DNA from: Symbiodinium kawagutii
Lineage: Eukaryota; Sar; Dinophyceae; Suessiales; Symbiodiniaceae
DNA: 64,000 nt
Assembly (NCBI GenBank): GCA_009767595.1
Contig: VSDK01010418.1
Span: 1 to 64,000, forward strand
Direction of reading: 5' to 3'
Positions 34,383 to 47,335 of this stretch are shown piece after piece. Numbering within the stretch: position 1 is the first letter of the stretch; every line of letters starts with the position of its first letter. The notes under the pieces were generated by a model that saw only the letters and a list, made by a program, of their open reading frames with translations, searched no databases and was not told the DNA's origin. A program made the position numbers and the translations under genes.

Positions 34383-37300
34383 ATGCCTTTTCTTTCAAAA
34401 GATGACTTCAAGGAGTGGGCTGACAACTCTGCCAGCACCTTTTTGTGGCAGCCAGCGAATGCTTCCGGTGCATTCCGCGGGCTTCGCTACGCGGCTGGTG
34501 ATGTTTTGAGGAATTTGAGGCCGCTGAGAGGGGGGCTTCATCGGCAAAATACCGCATCATCACGGCTGACAAACCGCAGATTGAAGTCGCCCAAACCGAG
34601 ACTGAAGAGGAGTTTCTGGGTTTGTTGAGAAGACTGAACTCCTTGACGGTCTCAGATGTTTTGGCTGCGGTTTCATCAAATAGAAGGGAAGTGCTGGAGC
34701 AAATGATCAACAAAGCCAAAGCAGACAGACAAATGGATAGGCAAGGACATCAGGAGTTTCTCTCGATCGAAATGCTGCAGAAGATTGCGTCTTTGGAGGG
34801 AGAAAAAGCTGCTCTTCAAGGAGAGCTTGAAGAGGCGCAGAAAGCATTGAGGGCTAAAGAAGTCGAGCAGCACAAGCTTCAGGATGATTAGCATGCCTTC
34901 CTGGCCCACCAAGCCTTGGCAAAGGTGGCAGACAAAGTGAAGGAGGCAAAGTCAACAAGCGCGAGCACCTCGACCAAGAGCGATTCGAGTCACCCAAGTG
35001 ATGACGGTGAGGAAATGCAAACATTTGCTCCTGCTTCAGAAGATGTGGGAAAGCGGGAAGACCAGTCATCACTTGAAGGCTTGACAGAAGCTTTCGCAGG
35101 AGACCAGCAGCAGACTATGCGTGCCTTGCCATTCCTCTTCCAGAAGCAGGATAGCGACACAAGTGCCAGTGCAGAGGTGCAATCCAACCACCACAAGGAG
35201 TTGGAGAACAAAAGCTTTGTCCAGCAAGTGCTGCATGGTCCTTTCCGCTCCAGCATTGCCCATCAGTTTTGGCAACTTGCGGCGGCACCATACCGGGCCA
35301 TCAGCAATAATGGCAACCGCGACTATGTCGGGGTGCAGGGCAGGGTTTGGGAAGTCATCGCGGAGAACCCAGCCACGGAGACGTTGGTTGTTGGGGGTAG
35401 GCTTGGGAAGACTTCTGCTCCTGTTTTGGAGCTGGGTTTCCGCGGAACTGTGACAGAAGATGCCTATGGCAATGCAAGTTGGGCGAATTGGTGTTCCAAC
35501 CTGCATGCAGCAGCAGTACCTCTACAAGGGCTGGATGTGGACAATTCGGCAGTGCATGTTCACAAAGGTCTCTTGCTTCGAAGGGTCGGGGGGATGTCCT
35601 GTTGGCAAACATTCACGGCAGACAGGATCAATTTCCAAGAGCGCTCATGCGCATGGACTGGAGCTGCTAATTATAACTACAAGATTCAGCATAAGACATT
35701 ATACAGTTTTATATATATTCATAAATATACATGCATACACAATCGCAATAGGCTTGGTTTTCCCAAATACAGACACAAGTATACAATATACGATACTGTG
35801 ATCTAATATACATGGCCGCTAAAAAGATCGCAAGAAGACTTAGGGATCGGATCGAGCTTTAAGTTTGTTCGCATTGGAACTTGAGGCTTTCGAGATTCCT
35901 ACTTGGCTGTCAGCTCCAGGGTGATCTCATGGCTGGAGAATTCTTCGAAATCTGGCAGCGGTCGCCCCAGTGTCCGTGTTGCTGGCCATTCCCTTGGTGG
36001 TGCCCTAGCAACTTTGGCGGCAGTGGATGTCAAGCAACGTGGGTGGGAGGTTGAGGGTGTGGTCACCTTCGGCAGCCCCAAAGTCGGAATGGACACCTTC
36101 AATTCCTTATATCAAGAACTGGGCTTGCACCATCGCACGGTGCGCTTTGCCAATCAATGTGATCCCGTGCCATTGGTTCCTCCCTCCACTTGGGGCTTCG
36201 AACATGTAGTGGAGGAACATTACTTGGGCTTGCCGACCCTCATCGGCAACCCTCATGCCATTGAGGGGAGCTCCAAGTCCTACTACCACACTTTGCACGA
36301 TGAAGTTGACGGCCGAGAGGTGCCACACCTCGCCCTTCGCACTTTGAACTGCATGGTGCAACATGGCATCGCCACCCGGGCTGCGACCGTGCTGGTGCCG
36401 TGCGCAGTGGCAGCCCGTGCTGTGGACTTCATGGCCTCCTGTAAGCTCATAGGGTTAAACCAGACCAAGCAGGTCCTCCAGGTCGACATCGCTTTGCTCC
36501 GGCAAGATGTTGCCACGTTGGCTGAAGGCATGGCCTCAGCTGTCCAAGCTGTGAAGAAAAGTGTCAGGGAGATTCAGCAATGGGAATGGCTGCTGGACAT
36601 GGAGACCCTCATTCAGATTGTGACACGCTACAAGGATAAGCTCCACACATGGCAGCAAGGAGTTCCGCAGTGGTTCATTCAGTACCAGCTTCAGTTACGC
36701 AGAATCCTTGAAGCAGCAAAGGTGGAGTTGCACGACATTGAGTCCAAGCTCGCCCTGAATCTTGTCATGCTGTACCTGCAAGCTGCACGCTTCCTCATCG
36801 CTGCTATGACTGCTTCAGGAGCATGTCCAACAGATGTGCAGAAGGAACTTGGAGATTTCATTGCGGAGTCCAAGGGTTTGGTATCGAACTGTTTCCATTT
36901 TGACATCCCACCGCTGAACGACATCTTGCGTCTGTCGCCTAGCAGTGATGATTTCACCTTGCCGGTGGACGTTCCTGAGGAAGTCCGGGTGAACTTGACA
37001 GGTCTGGTCTTGAAGCTTTGCGGATTGGCAGGGCTGCAGTTTGGGAAGAAATTTCTGGGACTGTTGAAGTGGAGTGGCCGCACGCACTTGGAAGGGCTGG
37101 AGTTGAAGCTTGGCCAGCACGAAGCAGAGATCATCGACATCGATGTGGGCACCATCCTGTCTCAGCTTGCCAGCAACTTACCGGAGAACCTACTTTCTTT
37201 AGCCGTGGATTTTCATGGCTGCTCCTGCATCAAGCAAGCATCTCTGCTGCATTTTGTCAACAACATGCCAAAGAGCCTGACTTCCCTCAGCTTGAACTTT

Positions 37301-37786
37301 GGCTCGTGCCTTCAAATCACTGATTCATTTGTGCAGCAGCTTGCCGATGAATTGCCAAAGAACCTGGAAGAGTTGAACTTGGATTTGGCAATGTGCAAGC
37401 AGGTCTCTGACCCAGCTGTACAGCAGCTTGCTCATAAAATGCCACAGGGACTGAAGTCTTTGACGCTGGGCTTTGGGAAGTGCCGGCAGATCAAAGACAC
37501 ATCTCTGCAGCAGCTGGCTCATCATATGCCGAAGGACTTGGCTCATTTGAGTTTGGACTTCCAAGAGTGCTCGCAACTCACAGATGCTTCACTGCTTCTC
37601 CTTGCGCGCAACCTTCCTCCGAGCCTCAGTTCCCTGAGTTTTGATTTCAGGACGTGCGGTGGCATCACGGATGCGTGTGCTGAGGAGATTACTGGCATGA
37701 TAAAACAGAAGATCAAATCTGTTTTCCTGATTGCAAATCAGTTTACACATGGTCTTGATGAAGAGTTAGGCTTATCAGGGCCTTGA
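34383..37786 (+). pseudogene. Class 3 lipase / leucine-rich repeat gene, copy D, disrupted in exon 1
   Basis: Fourth copy, exons 34383-35567 and 35886-37786 with a 318-base GT-AG intron. Exon 1 has two lesions relative to A-C. Two extra G residues in a G run near 34529-34534 shift the frame after LRPLRGG, and the frame that then carries the homology meets TAG at 34889-34891 within the coiled coil before continuing openly to the intron. Exon 2 is fully open (stop after LGLSGP) and keeps GHSLGG, FANQCDPVP and HAIEGS, the linker and six leucine-rich repeats plus a remnant (37177 to about 37690), the shortest array. Translation could conceivably begin downstream, but the lipase domain begins in exon 1. 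A sequencing error could explain the G run but not easily the stop as well. Most likely a pseudogene. Confidence 0.8.
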
Positions 37787-39113
37787 TTTCATGCAACCTG
37801 GAAGGCATGCTCGAGTAGCATCCGCCTCCAACACCTTCTGACGCGAGTAGCATGATGGTGCCCCAATCCGATTTGTAAGTTACATGGTCCCAGGTTTCTT
37901 GACTCTTGACTCACGGCAAATCTTGTCGTCATTGTAACATATTACTATAGCATGATTCATTTCAAGGTTTTCCAAACTGAGGGGAGGCACCGCCTTGACA
38001 CTATTAATACCTATTAATTCATGCAGACGAATTCGATGGCCGTTGAAACTCGGCACTAGCAGCGCAGTGGGCCATTTCTGAGCTGCAAGAACACTGGTGA
38101 TGAAAAAGTCTATGGAGCCATGCCAGACCCAGCTGCATGCGGTTGGTTGTCCATACATGGTGGTCCCCAAATGAGTTTGATAGAGATTTCCGGCGATTTC
38201 CCCATGAAGTTTCAAGATTCTCACAAGATTCTCACCCATCGGGTGCTTCAAGCGATGCTTGCTTCATCTTGCTTTCACTTTTTAACAAGATATTAACAAG
38301 CCAGTAGAAGCCCATCAAAATCTCATGGGTTGCAGTGCCATGCGACCTATTTGACGCATGATTTGCCGCCACAGGCGCGTCGTTCCAACTTTCAATTCAA
38401 CTTTTTGTTGTTTTATGATTAGTGGTTGGAAGTTGGAACGATGCGTCATACCAACAAAAAGTTGAGACAACGGAAGTTGTTTTTGTTTTTACTATTAGTG
38501 ACTGGAATGATTGGCCATCCTTCATCTCAAACCACATGGCAGTACAGCAGTGAAAGGTGCTGGAGCTGGACCATTGCAGCAGCTCGTTGGTGCAGCTGGT
38601 GCCCTAGACTTCCAGTTTTCATTGTGGTAGGTACCCCACCCCAAAAAACATCAAACAACAATGGTAGAAACCAGCTGGTTTCCTCCTATTCCATGGTAAA
38701 ATGAAGCATAGGGTTGAGAAGATGGGTCGAATTGGTTGCTGATGTTGATGATCATCAGGCTTTTAAGAGCCAGTTAGTCGCTCCTTGCCCACCATTTCCA
38801 GGTTATTAGGCTGTGTTGATGCTAGCTATCCATGTTGATGATCAACCAAATTTTCCGTGATGGCATTTGTCAGCCAAACTAATGGCTATTACCAACTTCG
38901 TTGATGGAACACTAATGGTCATTGTCAATCATTGTCAGCCAAACTAATGGTTCAAACTAATGGAATCATCAGCTATTAGCTGATCAATGATGATCCGCCA
39001 TCAGTTTGACCAGCTGTTTGACTGAAAATCAATGGCTACTAGTGAAAATGGCACGGTCAAACAGCTGGTCAAACTGATGGTCCGCCATCGCTGGTCAAAC
39101 GCACGTTCCCAGG
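37787..39113. other. Intergenic or 5' part of the next gene
   Basis: A possible + exon lies near 38548-38626 (AVKGAGAGPLQQLVGAAG in one frame) but its donor phase does not match the next exon. 38740-39060 is full of imperfect short repeats (AAACTAATGG, ATCATCAGC, TCAAACAGCTGGTCAAACT), including inverted copies around 38980-39090. A - strand frame of 123 codons at 37880-38251 has no recognised domain. Confidence 0.4.
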
Positions 39114-40704
39114 AGCTGACCGCGAAGTTGGAGCAGTTGAACCAGACTGCCGTGGAGAAGCTGGGTGCAATGGCGGACTTCTCCCAGGCACGCCATGGCA
39201 GCTGGTGGCTTCACCGCTGGTGAAGCTTGTCATAGATCAGCTCCTTGCGATCAGTTTGGCTGGACATACCTGTGACAAGAGTGGGAAGGAAGCTGGGTAT
39301 GGTTCTGAGGTGGGTTGTTGTTTAGTGTTTGTGAAGTTGCGTAATTATGAATGATCGAAATGAAGCGTTATCAGGATTACGTGGTGGATTCCAAACGTGG
39401 TCCAGCACGAGAGTATATACCCAAATTGGCCAAGATTATTGGGAAGATGTGTTTTGCCGTTTTTTGTTCGAGCCATGTCAGTGCGGAGGATCAGGAACCT
39501 AGAGGCACACAGCCAGCCATCGGTGACCATATCAGATCCCACCTGCGAGTTCAACCCTGGGAAGAGCTCGCAAGAGCGGGTCGGTGCTTTCAGAGATTAC
39601 ATGTCCATCTCTGCATTGGATGCTTATTTGATCAGTCTTCCACAATATAACATCGAACAGGACGTTTTTTCCCAACCCCAAAAGTTGACACATGCCCTCT
39701 TCTTTTTGCTCATGACCTCCCAGTATAGTTCGTATCATCCCTTTGGCTGACCATCAAATTCTGCACGCCCCGGCAGCTTCCCCCGCTCACGGCAGGAACT
39801 GGCCACAAAAGTGGCCAACACCGGCGCCGACAAATACAGCGACATCTCGGTTAGGGGACCCAGAAGTGTGATCTTCAAGATGCATTTGATTGAGCAGAAC
39901 TGGCACATGAAAATGCATACTTCATGTGATGCCAAGAGTAGAGCTGCCTGAGCAGGAGAAAGCAGATGAAAAACACAGAAAACAAGCAGATTTTATCTGG
40001 CTGGTGGTTGCCAACATTTTTGACACTTGTTCACAAACATTAACAAATGGTTGCTTGACAAGCATATTTTTCATGATGGGGTGGTTCAACCAACGTGATT
40101 GTTTCTTTTCCGAAGGGTCAAAGGACTGTAGGTATACTTGATCGAAAGGTAATGGGACTCGGTGGCCCATCCACCACGAAGATTTCAATTCCACTGGGCA
40201 CTTACCGAGTCTGTCCCGGGTCATCACAGCCCTTTTCTCCGGGCCTACTTCTACACCAATCACTAGAACCAAGCCAGAATAGGTTTAGACATTCACAAGG
40301 AAATTCATTGATTTTGTAGGGTTTGCCATGGTCCGACCAAGTGGAACACCAACCACATTCAACAACCATGAGTTAGGGGCATGTCACTCCGTTGGTTGTT
40401 GGGAAAATCTGTGGGAAACCGCTGTTTTGACCACCACTGATGTTTGTTTCCAACACAGATTTTCCCAGAACCATGTCTGGGACCAGGGCTACACCCCCAT
40501 GACAAGCCCATGGCTGGGGTGCCCATGGATGCCCATGGCTCGAAGCTCCAAGCGAAGACAAGCTGATCCACTGAGGGAGACGTGAAGGACAAGTTGAAGA
40601 CCATCGCTTCAACTGCTGACAGCTTCAAAGAAAGTTTCTTCGGAAATTTGGAGGCCCGGAGTGACTTCGTTTCCGATCAATTCTGGCATTCACATCGTTT
40701 CTAA
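39114..40704 (+). CDS. 3' exons of a charged helical protein
   Basis: Two exons in matching phase 0, 39114-39188 and 40576-40704 (stop TAA), joined across a 1387-base GC-AG intron. They encode a heptad-like helix (ELTAKLEQLNQTAVEKLGAM) continuing into GDVKDKLKTIASTADSFKES and ending FWHSHRF. High G+C at third positions and AG|G acceptors on both exons support them. The 5' exons are not identified. No family recognised; a coiled-coil protein is all that can be said. Confidence 0.48.
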
Positions 40705-43048
40705 AGTTCTTTCTCGATGTATTGTGTGCAGTTGTTCATTGGTTTTTTGCAATAGGTGTTCTCAAGCGCTTCGTGCATGTGTGTCCAAAACATCAGGTTG
40801 CACCAACAAAGTGGAGTACATGGCGAGATGATGATGAAGTTTGGACTGGAAATACACCTGAAGGATCCTGAAGGAATATGAAAGTTTATTCTCTACCCAA
40901 TGTATTTCTCGATGTTTGGGGTCATTTTTCCATTCCCCTTCGCAATCTCACAGTGCGCTTTACAAGTCAAATCCCCAACATCAGCAGAAGGATTGCCCAA
41001 GTCCTTGAACGAGCTTCCAGAGAGCATAGTCGTTCCAATGGTTCATATCCATCGGGTCGTAACATCTCAGAATCGCGTGTTTTTCGGATATCACGCAAAG
41101 GGTGACCCAATTGCTCAGAAATCGTTCATCAACTGCAGTTTGTTGATGTTTGCTGTTGCTTATTCTCGAATCCGGGAAGAATTAAACCCTAGAGAATGGA
41201 AGGACTTGGGTTCACATAACTTGTTACTTTTTCAATAGTTTTCTAGTTAAGAGAGGGGCTGTGAATTGTGCTTTGTAGTAGGTACCATGTTGATTAAAAT
41301 TTTAGTGAGCATATCGAAGGCATACTCATTTTGTAGGTGACACATGTTATATAGTCGGAAGTGGTTTACAGCCATGGAGATGCACAGCATTTTCTAGGTG
41401 GCTATGTATTTCAATCAGATGCATTTTGTAGTTGTTGGATTTGGTGCAATGATATTTTAGGCTAGGTGGAGCGCTGCTTTTTGTAGCTTGGGTTCCCTGA
41501 GCTCAGATGATCCCGTGTGTATCCATATGTTTACGTGATTCCCCTTCCCAATTGCAACTACAAATTGACTATCCCTACTGTTTTTCTAGATGGAGAGGGA
41601 GAATGTTTTTCTAGAAAAGTTTCTTGGCCCAGTGGAATTTGTAGTCTGATCACGATGAGACATAGGATGAGAACAATTAAAACACAACAACAATTCAATT
41701 TCTTAGGGCCCCTGCTGGCATTGGCAGACCTTACGTGGATGGTTGCGCTGGGCCCATATTGGACCATTGCTGAGAACAAGTCAAGGGTGCTGGAACTTCA
41801 TGCAATGTTGGGTTCGAAATGCATTTTGTAGTGCAATTAGGCGGCCTCATCATTTTGTAGCGTGCACTAGCTGCATGGGCAGACCTTAGGCACTCTCAAA
41901 TTGCTATACCTGATTGTTTTGCTGGGCCCATGTTGTAGTACACTTCAATACAGTGCCTAAATCGTTGGCATATCAAAATTGTGTTACCTAAATTGTTGTG
42001 CTGGGCTGGGGGAACTCCTGCATGTTTTTTTTTTGTTGTTTTTTCGTTAAAATTCCAAAGATAGTTTTTTTGATTTCGGGGTTTTGCAAGACCCCAAACT
42101 GACGCAATGGTCTTTAAAGATCACACCAGTCTGGAATTCGAAAAAACACCTCTATTTTGTCTGCATTGCCAAAAGACCTCACAAATCAACAAACCACATG
42201 CAATTTTCCCAGCGTTCACTGTTCAAACCTGTTTTCCAAATGCAACCGGAGGAATGCACGGCCGTTGCAACTCACGAGATTTGAAGGAAACAACATGGGA
42301 TGCCCTTAGACAAGTTGCATGTTTACATGCCTAGGCAGAGCTTAGGTACTGTCAAATTTGATCATGACGGATCATTCATTCGTGTCAATTATTGACCATT
42401 ATCAACCTACAAAAAGATTAGGCACAAGGGCATGTTTTCATTCTCCAAACGGTTACACCCAACTACAAAATGGTGTTGACTCCAAATGCGCTCCAGGAGG
42501 TTCAAAAACCAAAGTAGCACCTAGAAAATGGCAATGGCAAGTTTCCAACATGCAACATGATTTGTTTCATATATTTTCAGTCATGTATGCATTGCATTTT
42601 GTAGTGGTCTTTATCTTGGATACTTTCGGTGCTCCGAATGGTACCCTGCATTTTGTAGTTTGATGGTTTTTCAGGTGCATCCCATTCAGTAGTGCAAAAC
42701 ACCAGGGCCCAGCATCTAGAGGCTAGAAACGGCTTGCACCACCCCTTTTATGGTATTTCAACCGGGATATTCTCGATCTATTCTTGAGCAGTGTCACCCG
42801 CCATAGGGACTAATCAACTAACCAGAACCAACCTATTTAATTCATCATTACAATGCATTATCATTCATAACTTTTGATGCCTGCAATTCATGCATTGCAA
42901 TTCATATGACCAAAAATTGTCCATTATTTCTTGCGAACCATTTATAGCCATAAATTAACAACCATAATTGATCAATAAGTGACCTTTGATCATTCTAATT
43001 ACCTGATCCCTACAATTCCCGGGCAGAACCACCCATAGTATCTACGAG
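40705..43048. other. Intergenic region with dispersed CATTTTGTAG motif
   Basis: No gene supported. CATTTTGTAG occurs at about 41327, 41422, 41822, 41851, 42595 and 42650, with a near copy (CTTTTTGTAGC) at 41476. Frames on the + strand of 75-112 codons (40878-41238, 42107-42334) have low third-position G+C and no splice support. Confidence 0.45.
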
Positions 43049-43318
43049 TCCTTGGGAGTTCGACAGCCCCACACCCGGATACCCATCAGCATCGGTCGTG
43101 GGGCTCTGCAGTCCGTCATGGACACCTTAGAGGCACCACTGCAGGTGGGTGACGGCGCTAAAGGTGGCCGAGTGGTGGTTGTTGCTGCTGTTGTTGGTCT
43201 TGGTCTTGGTCTTGGTCTTGTTGTTGTTGTTGTTGTTGGTAGTGCTAGGAGAAGAAGAAGTAGTTGTTGTTGGTTGGTGTTGTTGTTGTTGTTGTTGTCG
43301 TTGTCGTTGTCGTTGTGG

Positions 43319-43355
<37 letters not shown>

Positions 43356-43362
43356 CGTGTCG

Positions 43363-43403
<41 letters not shown>

Positions 43404-43425
43404 GGTTGGTGTTGTTGTTGTTGTT

Positions 43426-43456
<31 letters not shown>

Positions 43457-43483
43457 TTGTTGTCGTTGTCGTTGTCGTTGTGG

Positions 43484-43523
<40 letters not shown>

Positions 43524-43531
43524 CGTTGTCG

Positions 43532-43581
<50 letters not shown>

Positions 43582-46500
43582 CTTGTTGTTGTTGGTAGCG
43601 CTAGTAGAAGAAGAAGTAGTTGTTGTTGGTTGGTGTTGTTGTTTCTGTTGCGGTTTGTTGTTTGTGGTTTGTGTTTGTGGTCTTGGTGGTTGTTGTCGTT
43701 GTCGTTGATTTCGGTGGTGGAAGTGTTGTTGCTGGTGGTGCCAACATCCAGCTAGCTGATGCTAGCTGCTGGGGTTTGTTTGTTACATAATCATACATAG
43801 TCAGTCATTGATCGTTCCTACAAGGGTAAAAGTGTCTCGCATGAATGCCGAAAATTGTTGCGGTTGTTCACTTGGTTGGCCTAGATTTTCCGAAAGCCAG
43901 AGATCACCCACAGTAGCATGAAATTTGTTCATTTCCAAGTTTGCACAGGAGGATCACCGATAAGAGCTTAAGCGATTGATGTTTCGAAAGATTGCCTACC
44001 CCAAAAGGTCGCACTCGCAGGCCAAGTTCATCATTCTATCGTACCATTCCGTGTAGCCAATGAAAGCGTCAGCAAACGAATCATCACCTGGTTGCCTTTG
44101 GTTATAGCCATGCGATTGCTGTGGGTTGGCTACACAGGTTATGGTTGCTGGTTGGTCATGGTCGGACTGGTCACCCATCCATCCGCATCGCTGCAGATGG
44201 CAGTGGGCGAGAAAGCGAAGGGGGACATCATGGAGATCAAGATGCAGGAGCCACGAGTTGCCAACCATGGTGACTAACCATTGGTCACTGCTTTACTGCT
44301 TGAGCTGGCTGTTGGTTGAGAGCAAAGGAGCCAGGGGAATCATATATATAGCCCTTTAAAGAGCCTTTGAAGGGGGAGCCCACCATGAGTGCGTGCTGGT
44401 TAATCAGGAGTTGCTAGAAACCATAGCTAAGAATGATTCGTAATATTGATATAACTACTGGTTACTTTGGCATGCCAGGACCACTCCGCTCATATTCTGC
44501 GCTTCCTTATGACATATTTGTATTTTGTTTGTTTTTACATACTTATTTTTGTGCCTTGATAAGTGTACATCTATCTATATGTAAATATCGTGTGCCGATA
44601 TGCATTAACAAACAGCCATGAGCATCACGGGCTGGCTGGATGAACAGGTCAAACATAAACTGTTGAGGGAAGAATTCTTGCACCAGGTGGTAGGTTGCTT
44701 TCCCCCTACGAGTCATAGATTTGCGCGGGGGTTCAGTGGTTTTATTCACCTTGGGAGTAGCAACTGCTTTCTTCCATCAACCCCGGGGGCATGCAACTCA
44801 TCACGACGTTCCAGGCCAAAAGCATGCTGACCGATTTGACAAAGTTCACTGTCGCTTGGCTCCGACTGCAACCATGGAGACCAGGGGTGGGGCACCATAG
44901 CACGTTTAGGGCTTGTGTCGGAGAGCGAAATAGTGCGGTCAATTTGCGACAGTGTATGACACTCACGCATTTATGCTGGCTTTCCTTTATGGTCAAATGT
45001 ACAAAGGGGTATAATGCCCTAAATATGGTTCAAATAAATGAGCATCAATACCTATAACAACGTGGCATAGTATATCTTGACCATCATATCTTTTCAAAGA
45101 TATACTATGTTGTGGTTAAACGTGTTTTTTTAACCATAGTTTTCAAACCAATGAAAAAACCTACTGGGCATGGTTATTAATGCATTCGGATCTACCATCA
45201 AATGATTTCCTTTTTGCAGAGGCACACTTCAATCGCTTCAATCATTGCATTCGCCGGTCAACTACAGTATGTCTATAAATATTGGTATTCCTCGAATTGT
45301 GGATGCTTCCCTGCTGAAATTGGTGATTGATTCTTGGCTGGTACTGTACGACCATGGTTATGAAAGCAGCTATGGCTGTGGTTGGCTGATACCCCCGAAC
45401 ATGAACCACTATGCACCTTCATTGGCCATTGTATTTGGTTCAATTTTTTTCACCACTATAGCCATACTGTGTGACAATCCAGTCCTTTGTTATCGCCAGT
45501 TCTTAACCACAAATTCCCCCGGTATCAACATACTTACTGTGACATAGCGAGCTATTCCCTACACGAATCAATCATCATGTCCAACCTCTTCAAAAAAATG
45601 ACAATCAACATTCATCAACCATCATTAGCCAACATTAACCATCATGTCAATTTCTCATCCAAAATCACTTATCACTTCCTTTTCACTCTAAGGCCATCAT
45701 TTCCCCATTGATCCCAGCCATCTGAACCATCCTATCGCCATCCATAGCCATCCTGAACCATGGCCATCCATAGCTCGCATCAGGCGATCGTGAGGGATGG
45801 CTTGACCAGTGCCGCAGATGGTGTCGACGTCCAGCACGTTACAGGAGCGACCCGAGCAGGTTTCTGGGTGCGATCTGTGATGGCTAAGCAGCAGATGTCT
45901 AGTAATCAACCACTAGGAACCATGCTCACTAGTTCGGGCTACCATGGTTTAAATGGTCAAGCAGTTAAGCATGGATCAGTCTAGTAATCAACCCACTAGT
46001 GATGAACTCAGTGGGTAAATGATTTAGATAAGGCTCAACCAAGAGTCATTCAATATGACCATGGGTACAGTAGCCCGATGATTGATCCAGGGTAAAATGG
46101 TCGAATGTGGGCCCATGGTCTACTCATGGTTCATTTTGGGAGGTGTATTCTTGTGGGTCTCATTTTACGCCCAAGTTTGGGGAAATCAATGGAGAAGTCC
46201 AGAGCGCAACACGGAAAAATCTGGGGTGCGGCAACACTGCGGGGAAGAGGAGAGGTCCTGTCATTTGGAAACCCTCACCTGGTACAGTAGCTGGGAAGCT
46301 AGTCCATCGTACTTGGAAATCTATGTTTTGATTGTTTGGGTTGTCAAAGTGCTTGCTGTGACCCTTTTTAAAATGTTGATCGAATAAGTGTGCGCATGTG
46401 TGCACTGCAATGTGATGGGATGATGCTGCAGCGGAGTGGAATATGATGGTATTCCCTGCAAAGCAATTTGATTCAATGCAATGTAGGCTTGCCGTTGTGC

Positions 46501-47335
46501 TTGAATGTGTGCAAGTAGCCATGCTTGTATGAATGCGTATCGGAATGTATGGAAGTAAATGCATGGGCACGACGTTGCTTTGCATTCCCTTGCCTGCTCT
46601 TGCATAACGGTACAGTGCCGTTCCCTTTTGATTTTATTACATGCTATTCAGTACTCCGCATGGTCTGGCATTGCGTTCCATTGCGCGATTGTGCTCATAT
46701 TGGCCATTGATGGCTATTGCACAACGAAGATTGAACATTCCCTGCCACATGATGTCACCAAGTTTCAACTAAGTTGAATGCAGAGCCCTACACCTGACAT
46801 TACACGATATAATGATATAAGCATCCTGGAGTAGATAGAACATCCCCCAGGTCCAATATTTCAACCATTTTCCTTCTTGGGAATGGTCCATTGTGGTATT
46901 CCAAGAAGTGCTTCAGGATCAGATGGTAGGTCTCAAAAATTCTTTGGATGAGCAATGCATGGCTCTTTCTATGCAATTGATCATTTGTAAAACTGCCAGA
47001 ACTTGCGCCAGATGTGTGGGTGAGCTATGCTTTGTGTTGTGCAACGGTGCTCTCAAGCCTTTGGACTACTTGAGTATGATTTGTTGCTGAAGGGCCATGG
47101 ACGCTCGTTTTGGTGGGCTTGGGAAGTTATTGGAAACCGCTTAAGGATACTTGATGGGCAATCAATTACACAAAGTGAACTGATAGACGATCAATTACAC
47201 AAGAGAACTGATGTGTTAATGCTTTGGCTCATCTATGTTCTCCTTAATTTGTTTCTCCGCTGCCATGAGACCATCTCACCCTCAGGAGGCAAGAAAGGCT
47301 TTTTCGGCAAAATCTTCGGTGGTTTGTTCCGCTGA
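43049..47335 (+). CDS. Six-exon protein with basic glycine-rich C-terminus (5' end uncertain)
   Basis: Exons 43049-43144, 44197-44269, 44616-44686, 44761-44886, 45784-45859 and 47286-47335 (stop TGA) fit end to end in phase (0, 1, 0, 0, 1) with GT donors throughout. They read TRIPISIGRGALQSVMDTL, MAVGEKAKGDIMEIKMQEP, MSITGWLDEQVKHKLLREEF, INPGGMQLITTFQAKSMLTD, AIVRDGLTSAADGVDVQHV and finally GGGKKGFFGKIFGGLFR. The body is hydrophilic and helical; the end is a short basic amphipathic tail that could bind a membrane (inference). The first intron carries the large TTG tract. No start codon is seen before 43049, so at least one exon is missing. No family recognised. Confidence 0.55.
43165..43610 (+). 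repeat. (TTG)n microsatellite, about 450 bases
   Basis: Long tract of GTT/TTG with interspersed TCG and GGT units in the first intron (43145-44196) of the six-exon gene. A short segment (about GGTAG, then GAAGAAGAAGTAGTTG, then TTGGTTGGTGTTG) occurs at both 43240-43280 and 43600-43640, so part of the tract is a larger duplication. Open frames on both strands are artefacts. Confidence 0.93.

Noticed and set aside
43052-43755. Polyleucine, polyvaline and polycysteine frames, also at 14517-14861
   Set aside because: They are translations of TTG microsatellites inside introns, open in several frames at once.
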